The translations under genes and the position numbers were made by a program. Source: Catenibacillus sp964565805 (GTDB lineage: Bacteria; Bacillota; Clostridia; Lachnospirales; Lachnospiraceae). From it: a stretch of DNA of 64,000 nt. Below are positions 52,538 to 61,193 of this stretch, in pieces. Numbering within the stretch: position 1 is the first letter of the stretch; every line of letters begins with the position of its first letter. A model generated the notes under the pieces. That model did no database searches. It was not told the origin of the DNA and saw only the letters and a program-made list of their open reading frames with translations. Location: contig CAZMGH010000014.1 of assembly GCA_964565805.1 (NCBI GenBank), forward strand, positions 1-64,000, read 5' to 3'.

Positions 52538-53469
52538 TGCATACATATCAACACAAACAGGCCCTGTCCCAGCCGGAGCGCTTTGTGGGCGGCCACCGGC
52601 TGTGCGCCGGCTGCGGCGCGGGCATCACGGTCCGGGCGGTGCTCCGCGCCCTGAATCCAGAGGATAAGGCCGTCATCACCAACGCCACCGGCTGCCTGGA
52701 GGTCAGCTCTTTTTTGTATCCCTATACGGCCTGGCAGGACAGTTATATCCACACAGCTTTTGAAAATGCCGCTGCCACCTGCGGCGGCGTGGAAGCCTGT
52801 TTCAACGCCCTGAAACGGAAGGGCAAGATTAACGAAACGTTTAAATTCCTCACTTTCGGCGGCGACGGCGGCACCTATGACATCGGCTTTCAGAGCCTGT
52901 CCGGAGCCATGGAACGGGGCCACGACATGGTCTATGTCTGCTATGACAACGAGGCCTATATGAACACCGGCATCCAGCGCTCCTCCTCAACGCCTCGGTT
53001 CGCCTCCGCCACCACTACGCCTACCGGTATCGTTTCCACCGGCAAGCGACAGAACAAAAAGAACCTGACGGAGATCATGGTGGCCCACGGTATCCCCTAT
53101 GTGGCCCAGACCACCTTTTTGGGCAACATGAAGGATCTGCATCAAAAGGCCCGGAAGGCCATCTATACCGAAGGCCCCTGCTTTCTGAATGTTTTATCCC
53201 CCTGCCCCCGGGGCTGGATCTATGACGCCAAAGACCTGCCGGAAATCACCCGTCTGGCCGTGGATACCTGCGTGTGGCCCCTGTTTGAAGTGGTGGAGGG
53301 CGAATACCATCTGACTTATGAGCCGAAGAAAAAGCTGCCGGTAACAGCGTTCATGGAGCGTCAGGGCCGGTTTAAGCACTGCTTCCAGCCGGGGAACGAC
53401 TGGACCCTGGAGGAGGCACAAAAGTATGTGGATCACCAGTGGGAAGCGTTGCTGCGCAAATGTAAATAA
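52537..53469 (+). CDS. 2-oxoacid:ferredoxin oxidoreductase, beta (thiamin) subunit
   Basis: The 310-aa beta subunit binds thiamin pyrophosphate and a [4Fe-4S] cluster. It has GHRLCAGCGAGI (first Cys pair), NATGCLEVSS, and the TPP motif GGDGGTYDIG with YDNEAYMNTGIQRS. The C-terminal Cys in SPCPRGW is conserved in PorB. The T-box control suggests a substrate tied to an amino acid, for example a branched-chain 2-oxoacid (VOR), rather than pyruvate alone. A strong hairpin follows. Confidence 0.9.
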   Translation: MHTYQHKQALSQPERFVGGHRLCAGCGAGITVRAVLRALNPEDKAVITNATGCLEVSSFLYPYTAWQDSYIHTAFENAAATCGGVEACFNALKRKGKINETFKFLTFGGDGGTYDIGFQSLSGAMERGHDMVYVCYDNEAYMNTGIQRSSSTPRFASATTTPTGIVSTGKRQNKKNLTEIMVAHGIPYVAQTTFLGNMKDLHQKARKAIYTEGPCFLNVLSPCPRGWIYDAKDLPEITRLAVDTCVWPLFEVVEGEYHLTYEPKKKLPVTAFMERQGRFKHCFQPGNDWTLEEAQKYVDHQWEALLRKCK

Positions 53470-53471
53470 AC

Positions 53472-53515
53472 GAACATGCTCCCGGCTTTGCATACGCAAA
53501 ACCGGGAGCATGTTC
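53472..53515. terminator. Bidirectional hairpin terminator between the oxidoreductase and tannase-like genes
   Basis: GAACATGCTCCCGG pairs with CCGGGAGCATGTTC (14 bp), and an inner TTTGC/GCAAA extends it. It lies between two converging genes. Neither side has a strong T tract, but the stem is very stable. Confidence 0.7.
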
Positions 53516-53535
53516 ATGTGTGGCCAGTTGAGAGG

Positions 53536-55788
53536 TCACCCTTCCTGTTCCGCATTAAACAGCGGTTCAAGAACATCCCAATAGTTTTCAAAGATTTCCA
53601 GTAAGTAAATATCCCAGTGACGAGCGTCCTGTTCTTCATTTCCAAACACATAATCTTCCTGGCCATAATCTATAACGTCAAAGCCCGGCATGGCCTTGCT
53701 CGCTCCGCTTGTACGGTAGGAAGCGATGTCCGCCAGTGAAAAAGAAACGGTTCCATCGCTGCTCATCGTCACCCAGGAACTAATATCTGTACCGGACGCT
53801 TCTGTAGAAGTTCCATTTGTTGTCTGCGCTTCTGCTTCCTGCTTCGTCACAGTCACTGCATTTTCTACATACTCCCCATACATCTGATCCACATACAGGC
53901 TCAGGGAATCTCCAAAAATCTCGGAAGGAACATGTCCGCCGTTCCACTGCCATTCGATTTCAGCATCTACGCCCGCGTTCAGCCATGCAATTTCCAGGTT
54001 CAAAGAACTGAACAGAGACATATCGCCTTCAGAAGCGCCCATGACGATCCTGATCCAGGACGGATCCTCTGTTTCCTCTGTTCCGATATAATTTAGCGGA
54101 TTATAGAGAGAAACAATGTTATTTCCATATTCATCTCCTGCATAAATGGATTCAATATCCTCCTGATACGCAGCCACCATATCTTCATAAGTTTCATAAT
54201 TTGCAGAGTCCATGCTGCCGGTATTCGACTGGGTCGTTCCCTCATCCGGGGTTCCCACTTCCATCTCATCTAAAGTCTCTTCACCTTCAGCAGACATATC
54301 CGGAGCATCGCCGTCTTCCAGGTCTTCGCTGGGCAAGTCGCCGTCTGCTAAATCGCCGTCGGGCAAGTCGCCATCAGGTAAGTCACCATCTGCTAAGTCG
54401 CCGCCCGGAGCATTTCCGCCAGGACCACCCATGTCGCTCATACTGCTGCCTGAGGTATACCGTCCTTCCAAAAATGCCTGAGCCTTATCAACACTCGTCA
54501 TAGCAGCGACCTCTTCATCAGACAGCGCATTTCCATCCGAGTCAAACCATGTCCACCCATCCGCATAATCCAGATTGTCCACATACCATTGAAGATTTTC
54601 CATGAATTCCGCCAGGTAAAGATCCAAATAAGTTCCATAATAACCATTGGTTTCTGGATATGCCTCCAAATCATATTCGATCGTAAGAGCTATTGTATCA
54701 TCTAAATCTCCATCCCCGTTCAGGTCAAATCCTACATCACTTTCCTGTACCGAAAGCTCTTGTTCATTGATATACTCCATATAACTCTCAGACAGATACT
54801 GGGCAAGCTGCGCCTGAAACTCCGTGCTGAAAGAATAATCTGCGTCCAGATAATATTCAAAAGCCAGAGCCATGTCAGCCTCATACAGGGATGTAATAGC
54901 GCTGTACGCAATGCATCCCCACATGCCGTCAGACAGCTCATAGTCTGTGCCGTCAATGGAAACTGTCGTAGTATAAGACCCGTCTTCACATTGATAGACG
55001 CCAACGGCACCGGCTTCGATCAGATAATCATAATAGTCCGAGTTATTGCCGGTCGCCGCCAACATGGCAGCATGAGCTCCGCCACCGGAGCCTCCTGTCG
55101 ATACAAAATAATCTGCATTGCCTGGGAGATTTCCAAGAAGGATATTGTATTTCACATAGCGTACGGCGGCTTTCTGATCCACCAGGCAGGAAGGAGCATC
55201 TCCTGTATAATAGGTATTCCCGTCTTCATCCTCCGCCGTGTCCTGCTTTCCCCGGTTGCCGCAGGCGACGTTAATGTATCCCTCAGCTGCATATTCAGTA
55301 GATGCGGCCGAATTTTCCTGAGAACCGTATCCAGCCGCTCCGGTGTTTATAATAACCGGAGCAGTGGCTGCGGTATAAACCTGGCCGTTTGTGCTGGTCA
55401 CCTCTGCCTCATAATCAATAACAAGGGCGCCATTTACGCTTCCGTCCGCGTCAGCAGAGGTAATATCGACAGTTCCATCTCCATCCGTATCAATCCCGGT
55501 CACATATGCGCCTGGCACGCAGACAGAAACGCCCTGCTGATCCGGGAGTTCCGGATACGCTACCGCAGAAACCACAGAAAGTACCCATGCGTCCGCCGAT
55601 GAATCGTAAGTCCATGCCTGCTCCTCATTATTGGCAAGATTTAAAGTTTCTTCAATATATTCATAGTCTGTTGTAACCGATTGTTCCTCTGTGCTGCTGC
55701 TCTCCTGAGCCTGGCTGCAGGCACAAAGCCCCGGCGCCAAAGCAAATACTAAGATTCCTGAAAGAAATCTTTTTATTTGTTGTGCCAT
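53536..55788 (-). CDS. Tannase-like alpha/beta-hydrolase lipoprotein
   Basis: This 750-aa exported protein resembles subtype A tannase-type hydrolases. The ATG at 55788 follows AGGAGG, and the signal peptide ends LCACSQ (lipobox Cys about 22), so it is a lipoprotein. Key features are YINVACGNRGK, CLVDQKAAVRYVKYN, and the nucleophile elbow STGGSGGGAHAAML (GGSGG). A Gly-Asp-Leu-rich linker of about 35 residues (repeats of DGDLPDGDL near residue 450) precedes the last third. It is the last gene of the VTC operon, 13 nt after the DUF4353 gene. Substrate unknown; tannase is a family name only. Confidence 0.72.
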   Translation of the reverse strand: MAQQIKRFLSGILVFALAPGLCACSQAQESSSTEEQSVTTDYEYIEETLNLANNEEQAWTYDSSADAWVLSVVSAVAYPELPDQQGVSVCVPGAYVTGIDTDGDGTVDITSADADGSVNGALVIDYEAEVTSTNGQVYTAATAPVIINTGAAGYGSQENSAASTEYAAEGYINVACGNRGKQDTAEDEDGNTYYTGDAPSCLVDQKAAVRYVKYNILLGNLPGNADYFVSTGGSGGGAHAAMLAATGNNSDYYDYLIEAGAVGVYQCEDGSYTTTVSIDGTDYELSDGMWGCIAYSAITSLYEADMALAFEYYLDADYSFSTEFQAQLAQYLSESYMEYINEQELSVQESDVGFDLNGDGDLDDTIALTIEYDLEAYPETNGYYGTYLDLYLAEFMENLQWYVDNLDYADGWTWFDSDGNALSDEEVAAMTSVDKAQAFLEGRYTSGSSMSDMGGPGGNAPGGDLADGDLPDGDLPDGDLADGDLPSEDLEDGDAPDMSAEGEETLDEMEVGTPDEGTTQSNTGSMDSANYETYEDMVAAYQEDIESIYAGDEYGNNIVSLYNPLNYIGTEETEDPSWIRIVMGASEGDMSLFSSLNLEIAWLNAGVDAEIEWQWNGGHVPSEIFGDSLSLYVDQMYGEYVENAVTVTKQEAEAQTTNGTSTEASGTDISSWVTMSSDGTVSFSLADIASYRTSGASKAMPGFDVIDYGQEDYVFGNEEQDARHWDIYLLEIFENYWDVLEPLFNAEQEG

Positions 55789-55801
55789 AATAACCTCCTG
55801 T

Positions 55802-57601
55802 TCAACTAGCCACAGATTCACCGGATACACTTCCCGCAGTAATCGTGTAGGTTTCACCGGATACAATATCCGGGCTGCTGAAAATGATCACCTGAAAAGC
55901 CAATTCCGGTGTGTATTCCAGAATAACATTCCCGTCTGAATCTGAAATCGTAATCGTTGTTCCCGCTTCCTGGCTGCCTACGCTGACAGAAATCACGCCC
56001 TGCTGTGAATCACTGAACGTCTGTGCCATACCGGACGCGCCTGTTCCAATAAAGGTGCCTCCGGTGATCACCGCACTAATATCATAATCCAATGTTGATG
56101 TGTCTCCCTGCGTGGGTCCAACAATTGAAATATAACCGCCGGAAATCTCAACGGTTCCATTAGCGTCTATCCCATCTCCGGAAGCATTGATATATAAAGT
56201 GCCGCCGGAAATCTCGATGGTTCCGTCGGAGCTTGTACTTTCCCATCCGCCGCCAAACATTCCGTCACGGCCGCCGGTAGTCCCGCTGGAATCCGCGCCT
56301 CCCGCCGCGTTCAATCCGTCATCTGTGGCAACAAGAGTGATCTCGCCGCCCTGGATGTCCACATGGAGCGCCTCCAAACCTTCATAACTGGTTGTAATGT
56401 TGATCACACCATCGGTTACCGTTAAATATTCATCTGCATGAAACGCATCATCACCAGTAGCGATCTCAAAAGATCCTCCATTTACAGTAATCGATGTATT
56501 CGAGTGGACGGCGTCATCGGCAGAGTCGATGGAAAAGCTTCCTGAGGATATAAGCAGGGCTCCGGAAGCCTTGATGCCTTTCATACTGGTACTGCTGTCA
56601 TCTGTTGATGTCTGGGTTTGTGTTGTATCCATAGACTGCTGCTGGCCCGGGCCACCGCCAAAACTGCCCCAGGCATCGGAAGATTCACTGGAACCGTTTT
56701 CACTGCCGCCTCCGGCTGTAATCTGAAAAACGCCATCCTCTATCTGCATATAGGCTCCGGCGCTGATACCATCACCTTCCGCTTCAATCACTATCGTTCC
56801 CCCTGATATATATACAAAGCCCAGAGAACTGTCGTCATCGTTTTCCCCATGCATACCATCTTTTCCCGCATCTATGGTGATCTCCGTCTCGCCTGTGATC
56901 CTTATGCTGTCATTTGCGTCCAATCCGTGAGAAGCGGATGAAATCGTAAATGTTCCGCCGGTAATGACCAGATCATCTTTACAAACGATCCCATGCCCGG
57001 CCGGTGATGTGATCGTAAGGGATCCGGAACCGTTGATCGTCAGGTCCTGCTTGGAAAAAAGAGCTCCATCAATATTGTTTTCGTCAATAGCCGTAAAAGA
57101 ACCTCCGTTGGACAGGGTATTTTCCGTCCCCTCCGCCAGAGTAATAAAAACCTTGTCCGCCTCCAGAATGTACAGCGCCGCGGAAGTTTCACTGGTAATA
57201 TCCACACCGTTGAGCACCAGCTGGATCTTCGCAGTATCGGAAGCATCCACAAGGATCATCCCGTTATCCAGCGTCCCGCTGAGGATGTATGTTGCCTCCT
57301 CAGTGATCGTGACGGTAGAACCGGAAATCTGAACGCTGTCGGAACTGGCGGAAGCAGAGTCTCCATTCAGCTGTATCTGAACGCTGCTGCTTTCATCATA
57401 ACTGCTGTCCAGATCTCTGTCCGTAAACATATCCGCGTCTGTCTGGACAGTTTCCAGACCTACTTCTTCCGAAGCTTCCGCTGCTCCTGTACTTTCCGAC
57501 AGTTCTGTGCTGTCTGATGTTATCGCGGTATTTCCTGCGCATCCAGTCAAAAGAACCGCCGTAAGGAGAAAAAATGTCAGTATACGCCCTGTGTTTTTCA
57601 T
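55802..57601 (-). CDS. DUF4353-like carbohydrate-binding lipoprotein
   Basis: This 599-aa protein is a lipoprotein (signal ending LLTGCAG, Cys about 21). Its mature part is a Ser/Thr/Gly-rich beta-helix with many short repeats such as ISGGTI, ITGETEITIDAGKDG, IDANGTVEISGGYISI and GDGIDANG, matching what is called the DUF4353 or carbohydrate-binding domain. It ends with a Big-like segment (TITAGSVSG). It is in an operon with DUF4956 and a VTC-domain protein, a neighbour set known in other Firmicutes. Function unproven. Confidence 0.75.
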   Translation of the reverse strand: MKNTGRILTFFLLTAVLLTGCAGNTAITSDSTELSESTGAAEASEEVGLETVQTDADMFTDRDLDSSYDESSSVQIQLNGDSASASSDSVQISGSTVTITEEATYILSGTLDNGMILVDASDTAKIQLVLNGVDITSETSAALYILEADKVFITLAEGTENTLSNGGSFTAIDENNIDGALFSKQDLTINGSGSLTITSPAGHGIVCKDDLVITGGTFTISSASHGLDANDSIRITGETEITIDAGKDGMHGENDDDSSLGFVYISGGTIVIEAEGDGISAGAYMQIEDGVFQITAGGGSENGSSESSDAWGSFGGGPGQQQSMDTTQTQTSTDDSSTSMKGIKASGALLISSGSFSIDSADDAVHSNTSITVNGGSFEIATGDDAFHADEYLTVTDGVINITTSYEGLEALHVDIQGGEITLVATDDGLNAAGGADSSGTTGGRDGMFGGGWESTSSDGTIEISGGTLYINASGDGIDANGTVEISGGYISIVGPTQGDTSTLDYDISAVITGGTFIGTGASGMAQTFSDSQQGVISVSVGSQEAGTTITISDSDGNVILEYTPELAFQVIIFSSPDIVSGETYTITAGSVSGESVAS

Positions 57602-57617
57602 AAAACCGCCTCCTCGC

Positions 57618-58313
57618 TTAAAGTTCAGCGACAGTACTCTCCTGGTTGGAAACCGAAATTTCCAGGTTTCCGTTCCTGCACCGGATTTGGTCGATCATCT
57701 TTTTTTCTTTGTTAATGTCCCGGAGTGTTACACGGTAAGTAAGTCGGAACATACTTCCCATATTCACCGTCTTCACATGGATAAGATCATGAGAAACGGT
57801 ATATTCTCTAAAAATATCATCAAACACTCCAGTATAATCCAGATCTTCCGGTATGGTTATTGTGATCGTTTTATAGGCCGCATTATTCCGTTTTTCGCCA
57901 AGATCCATTCGATTATAGATGAGAAAAGCAGCGCACATGATCACTGTAAAAAGAACTGCAAAACCTAAATATCCCATGCCGGCGATCAGGCCTGCCCCCA
58001 TAGCCAGAAAAAGCGTACAGATTTCTTTGGCAGACCCTGGAACGGAGCGGAAACGGACCAGACTAAACGCGCCGGCAACAGCCACTCCAGTTCCTACGTT
58101 GCCGTTGACCATCATGATCACCACACAGACGACTGCCGGAAGCAGGGCCAGAGTCACCACAAAGCTTTTCGTATACCGGGAACGGTACATATAAACAAAT
58201 GCCATCAATAAACCTAAGATCAGAGAAAAAAACAGACAAAGCAGAAAATCCGGCACGCTGATCACGGAAGTAAGGTCCGAGTCGAAAAGTCCTCTGAATA
58301 TGGTATCAGCCAA
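57618..58313 (-). CDS. DUF4956 membrane protein
   Basis: This 231-aa protein has four to five membrane helices (about 20-130) and a soluble C-terminal domain (about 145-225, TITITIPEDLDYTGVFDDIF). It carries the highly conserved loop AGAFSLVRFRSVPGSAKEI. The TTG at 58313 is preferred to the TTG at 58319 because GGAGG lies 9 nt upstream. It overlaps the VTC gene by 8 nt. DUF4956 is commonly paired with VTC-domain proteins and is thought to be a channel or exporter, which is inference. Confidence 0.85.
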   Translation of the reverse strand: MADTIFRGLFDSDLTSVISVPDFLLCLFFSLILGLLMAFVYMYRSRYTKSFVVTLALLPAVVCVVIMMVNGNVGTGVAVAGAFSLVRFRSVPGSAKEICTLFLAMGAGLIAGMGYLGFAVLFTVIMCAAFLIYNRMDLGEKRNNAAYKTITITIPEDLDYTGVFDDIFREYTVSHDLIHVKTVNMGSMFRLTYRVTLRDINKEKKMIDQIRCRNGNLEISVSNQESTVAEL

Positions 58314-59028
58314 AACCAACCGCCTCCCTTCTCATATTGGGATAGATCATCGTCTTGTAAGCTGTCCCATATTTTGAAAACGATGTTTTATAAATATGTT
58401 CTTTAGAAAGAGTATGTATCATCCACAAAGGAATTGCTCCGGCGCATTTGATCTCCATCAGCGTGATTCCTTCAGGAAGAAGGGATATTCCATAAGCTTC
58501 TGATTCCAGAGAAATGTCTTTTTGTCGGCAAAGGATGTTTTCATCAAAAGTCACACGGAAACCGGACTGGTCTTTCGCGTAAAATGCTTCCCTCTCATAG
58601 GACAAAAATACCGCAGGTTCAAGATCCCTGTAGTATCTGAGAAAATAGTCGATTTCCCCTGAAATCTGGCTGTTCTCTTTACAGTGCCTGTCCCCCAGGA
58701 CCCACTCCATCGCTTCTTTTTCAGGCATGGCGATCCTGCGCTTATAAACTATTTTTTTATATTTCTTTTTTAGCTCTACAAATACAGTGCTTTGCGGCTC
58801 CGCCTGACTGTAGCTGCGGATCCGGAGCTTTTCTTTGTAGGCTGGCGATTCAATAGAGCGCCGGATCAGACGGTAATTACCTGTATCAAAATAAATGTTG
58901 CGTATGGTCGTCCTTCCGTACTGATCCAGCTCCATGTAAGGTTTCATTGCCTGGAGAACCGCCTGCTTCTGGGCCTTTGTCAATAAATATTTCAATTCAT
59001 ATCGTTTAAATATGGTTTGATAAGCCAT
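58306..59028 (-). CDS. VTC-domain polyphosphate polymerase-like protein
   Basis: This 240-aa protein is a bare VTC domain, related to the catalytic core of yeast polyphosphate polymerase. Motifs are KRYELKYLL, RNIYFDTG, EKLRIRSY, VFVELKKKYKKIVYKRR, SYEREAFY, RVTFDEN and LMEIKCAG. These supply the Arg/Lys and Glu residues that bind nucleotide and metal in the tunnel of the triphosphate-tunnel fold. The ATG at 59028 follows GGAGGTGCACGGT. It heads the operon VTC-DUF4956-DUF4353-tannase. It could make polyphosphate or a related phosphorylated product. Confidence 0.82.
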   Translation of the reverse strand: MAYQTIFKRYELKYLLTKAQKQAVLQAMKPYMELDQYGRTTIRNIYFDTGNYRLIRRSIESPAYKEKLRIRSYSQAEPQSTVFVELKKKYKKIVYKRRIAMPEKEAMEWVLGDRHCKENSQISGEIDYFLRYYRDLEPAVFLSYEREAFYAKDQSGFRVTFDENILCRQKDISLESEAYGISLLPEGITLMEIKCAGAIPLWMIHTLSKEHIYKTSFSKYGTAYKTMIYPNMRREAVGFG

Positions 59029-59062
59029 ACCGTGCACCTCCTACTGGTATTTTGATGATCCT

Positions 59063-59095
59063 ATTATATCGAAGGAAGATTGAAGTTTGATTGAA
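59063..59095 (-). promoter_or_regulatory. Two-component promoter boxes before the VTC operon
   Basis: On the minus strand TTCAATC (59089-59095), 4 nt, TTCAATC (59078-59084), 9 nt, and TATAAT (59063-59068) lie in line, so the direct repeats cover the -35 position. The boxes fall inside the end of the histidine kinase coding sequence. The same spacing occurs at 63330-63362. They are candidate sites for the response regulator encoded at 60319. Confidence 0.72.
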
Positions 59096-60332
59096 AATCA
59101 TTTTTTTGTTTCACAGCAGATAATGTAACAACAAATTTTACTTTTCCATCTCCGCATTGAACCTGGATGGTCCCTTTATGCGTGTCAACTATGGCTTTCG
59201 CTATGGCCAGACCTAATCCGTAATGATTCTCTTCGCCGGTTCTTGCCGCATCCCCGCGGTAAAACCGTTCAAACAGATACTTCCTCTGTTCCGGAGGAAT
59301 TTCATTTCCTTCATTAATCACGGATAAATATACATGATGCCTGCTCTTTCTTAACTGAACAGACACTTCCCTTCCATCGGGGCTGTGCCTGACCGCGTTA
59401 TCAATAAGAATGGAAACCAGCTGCTTTAACTGAACATCATTCCCCTGTACCTGTATATGCCCGGCAATATCCGTTTCCAGCCGCACTCCGCTCTCATAAG
59501 CAACAGATTCAAAGGGAAGGATCTCCCCATAAACCAAACAGCTCAAATCCACAATGGACATTGGCGGAGCAACATTCTCCGTTCTTGCCAGTTCCAAAAG
59601 CTGAGTGATCAGCTCTGACATTCTTTCATTTTCATACTGAATATTAGATACCCAGGGATTTTCTCCGATTTCACGGATTAAAAGTTCCAGGTTCGTATTA
59701 ACGACTGCCACAGGAGTTTTCAGCTCATGTCCGGCATCAGAAATAAACTGCTTCTGGCGTTTATAGCTCTCCTCCAAAGGCGCAACGATCCGATGAGAAA
59801 GAAAAATGGACAAGAAAAACAGCACTACCACAGAAACACTGCCAAAAATCAGTGTATAAAAAAACAAAGTGCCCACATTCTCCGCCATAAGCGTATTATC
59901 CAAAAACGCGACCAGGGTATATCCCCCCTTGTCAGCCACCTGGTAAATAAGGCTATGCCTCACACCTCTGGACTTGCCGCTTTCGATGATTTCCTCTGCC
60001 AATTCGATCAGCACGTCTTCATCAATACTTGCTACATCTGCGGTGTCTGTCTTCAGAACCTGTCCATTTTTAGAGATTGCCACGGAATAAAAGGTAGATA
60101 ACTCCAGCCGGGGCTGCTGGAGCGGCGCTCCCATAGGTTCTGTCCGTCTTTCGTTCCAATCTTCGGAAAGAGAGTATTCTTTGACATATTGCTCCAGGAG
60201 TATCTGGTTGTCATTGGTTAAGTCCGCGTAACTGATGATATAAATGACGCTGAGGGTTCCAAAGAGAAGCAGGATCAGCGGGGATAGGATCGATAGCACA
60301 ATTTTCCATCTGGATTTTCTAAACATGCTCAT
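59064..60332 (-). CDS. Sensor histidine kinase
   Basis: This 422-aa membrane kinase has two transmembrane segments (about 12-32 and 150-175) around a 115-residue extracellular sensor. It then has the phospho-acceptor helix QFISDAGHELKTPVAV (H-box), an N-box ILIDNAVRHSPDG, and a GLGLAIAK G-box. Its start overlaps the end of the response regulator by 14 nt. It lies between the VTC operon and the large secreted protein, so those are its likely targets. The stimulus is unknown. Confidence 0.92.
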   Translation of the reverse strand: MSMFRKSRWKIVLSILSPLILLLFGTLSVIYIISYADLTNDNQILLEQYVKEYSLSEDWNERRTEPMGAPLQQPRLELSTFYSVAISKNGQVLKTDTADVASIDEDVLIELAEEIIESGKSRGVRHSLIYQVADKGGYTLVAFLDNTLMAENVGTLFFYTLIFGSVSVVVLFFLSIFLSHRIVAPLEESYKRQKQFISDAGHELKTPVAVVNTNLELLIREIGENPWVSNIQYENERMSELITQLLELARTENVAPPMSIVDLSCLVYGEILPFESVAYESGVRLETDIAGHIQVQGNDVQLKQLVSILIDNAVRHSPDGREVSVQLRKSRHHVYLSVINEGNEIPPEQRKYLFERFYRGDAARTGEENHYGLGLAIAKAIVDTHKGTIQVQCGDGKVKFVVTLSAVKQKNDFQSNFNLPSI

Positions 60333-60996
60333 ACCTCAGTTCATAGCCTACGCCCCGCACTGCTTTGATTTCTGTTTTTGAACCGATAAAATGCAGTTTT
60401 TTTCGGACAAAAGACATGTATACTTCGACGTTATTATATTCAGCATTGCTGTCATATCCCCATATTTTTACGGCCAGCTGTTCCCGGGTCATTACATGTC
60501 CCTGATTTATGATCAGATATTCCAGGATATGCAGCTCTTTTTCACTCAAACGCACGCTATTATCACCGCAGGAAAGGGTGAGGGTATCTTTTTTCAGCGT
60601 AATATCCCCAAACGACAGCATACCATCCAGGCTGTTGCCGCTCCTTCTTCCAAGAGCGCGAAGACGCGCAAGCAGTTCCTTTGTCATAAAAGGCTTTGTC
60701 ATATAATCATCGGCTCCGCAATCCAGTCCGGTCACTTTATCATCCAGTTCACTTTTTGCCGTCAGCATAAGGATCGGCGTACGTATCCCCTCTTTCCGGG
60801 CTTCAGCCGCGATTTCAAATCCGTTTTTCCCGGGCAGCATCACATCCAAAACCGCCAGATCATATATCCCTGTTTCCAGGGCCATCAATCCTTCCAGACC
60901 GTTTTCAAACCAATCTACATCATAAGCTTCCTGGCGCAGGATCTCGCGCAGTGCCTGCGCCATTCGTTTCTCATCTTCCACAAGAAGAAGCTTCAT
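60319..60996 (-). CDS. OmpR/PhoB family response regulator
   Basis: The 225-aa regulator has an N-terminal receiver with phospho-acceptor Asp51 (AVLDVMLPG), the acidic pocket VEDEK, and Lys of DYMTKPF near 100. The C-terminal winged HTH (LTLSCGDNSVRLSEKELHILEYLI, RGVGYEL) is typical for OmpR. OmpR-type regulators bind direct repeats, which fits the TTCAATC pairs at 59078-59095 and 63345-63362. It is transcribed with its kinase from a promoter at 61088-61116. Confidence 0.93.
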   Translation of the reverse strand: MKLLLVEDEKRMAQALREILRQEAYDVDWFENGLEGLMALETGIYDLAVLDVMLPGKNGFEIAAEARKEGIRTPILMLTAKSELDDKVTGLDCGADDYMTKPFMTKELLARLRALGRRSGNSLDGMLSFGDITLKKDTLTLSCGDNSVRLSEKELHILEYLIINQGHVMTREQLAVKIWGYDSNAEYNNVEVYMSFVRKKLHFIGSKTEIKAVRGVGYELRYEHV

Positions 60997-61087
60997 TTAC
61001 CCACCTCCTGTTTACAGGCACGAATTTCTCTATATCATTTTTTTCGGTCCGCGCAGTAAATGCACAAAACCGGTTGCCTTGAAACAG

Positions 61088-61116
61088 ATTATACAAAATT
61101 TCATGCCTTTGCGCAA
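61088..61116 (-). promoter_or_regulatory. Promoter of the response regulator/kinase pair
   Basis: On the minus strand TTGCGC (61111-61116), a 17-nt spacer, and TATAAT (61088-61093) form a good sigma-A promoter. The boxes TTCAATC seen at the target promoters do not occur in this stretch. Confidence 0.65.
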
Positions 61117-61134
61117 GAAGTCTGATCGCTGTCC

Positions 61135-61164
61135 AGGATGCCGACCGCATAGTGTCCGGCATCC
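61135..61164. terminator. Hairpin between the secreted-protein gene and the regulator genes
   Basis: GGATGCCG/CGGCATCC forms an 8-bp stem with a 14-nt loop, 30 nt past the stop at 61194. On the minus strand no T tract follows; the plus side has CGTTTTAG. It is a weak terminator candidate. Confidence 0.45.
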
Positions 61165-61193
61165 CGTTTTAGCAGTAAACTACTCCGTATTTT

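Noticed and set aside
54400..54560. Short tandem repeats that could be mistaken for a CRISPR or microsatellite
   Set aside because: They encode the Gly-Asp-Leu linker of the tannase-like protein in frame, and there are no unique spacers.
54760..55602. 280-codon plus-strand frame opposite the tannase-like gene
   Set aside because: It is a shadow of the minus-strand lipoprotein gene, which has a signal peptide and catalytic motifs in frame.
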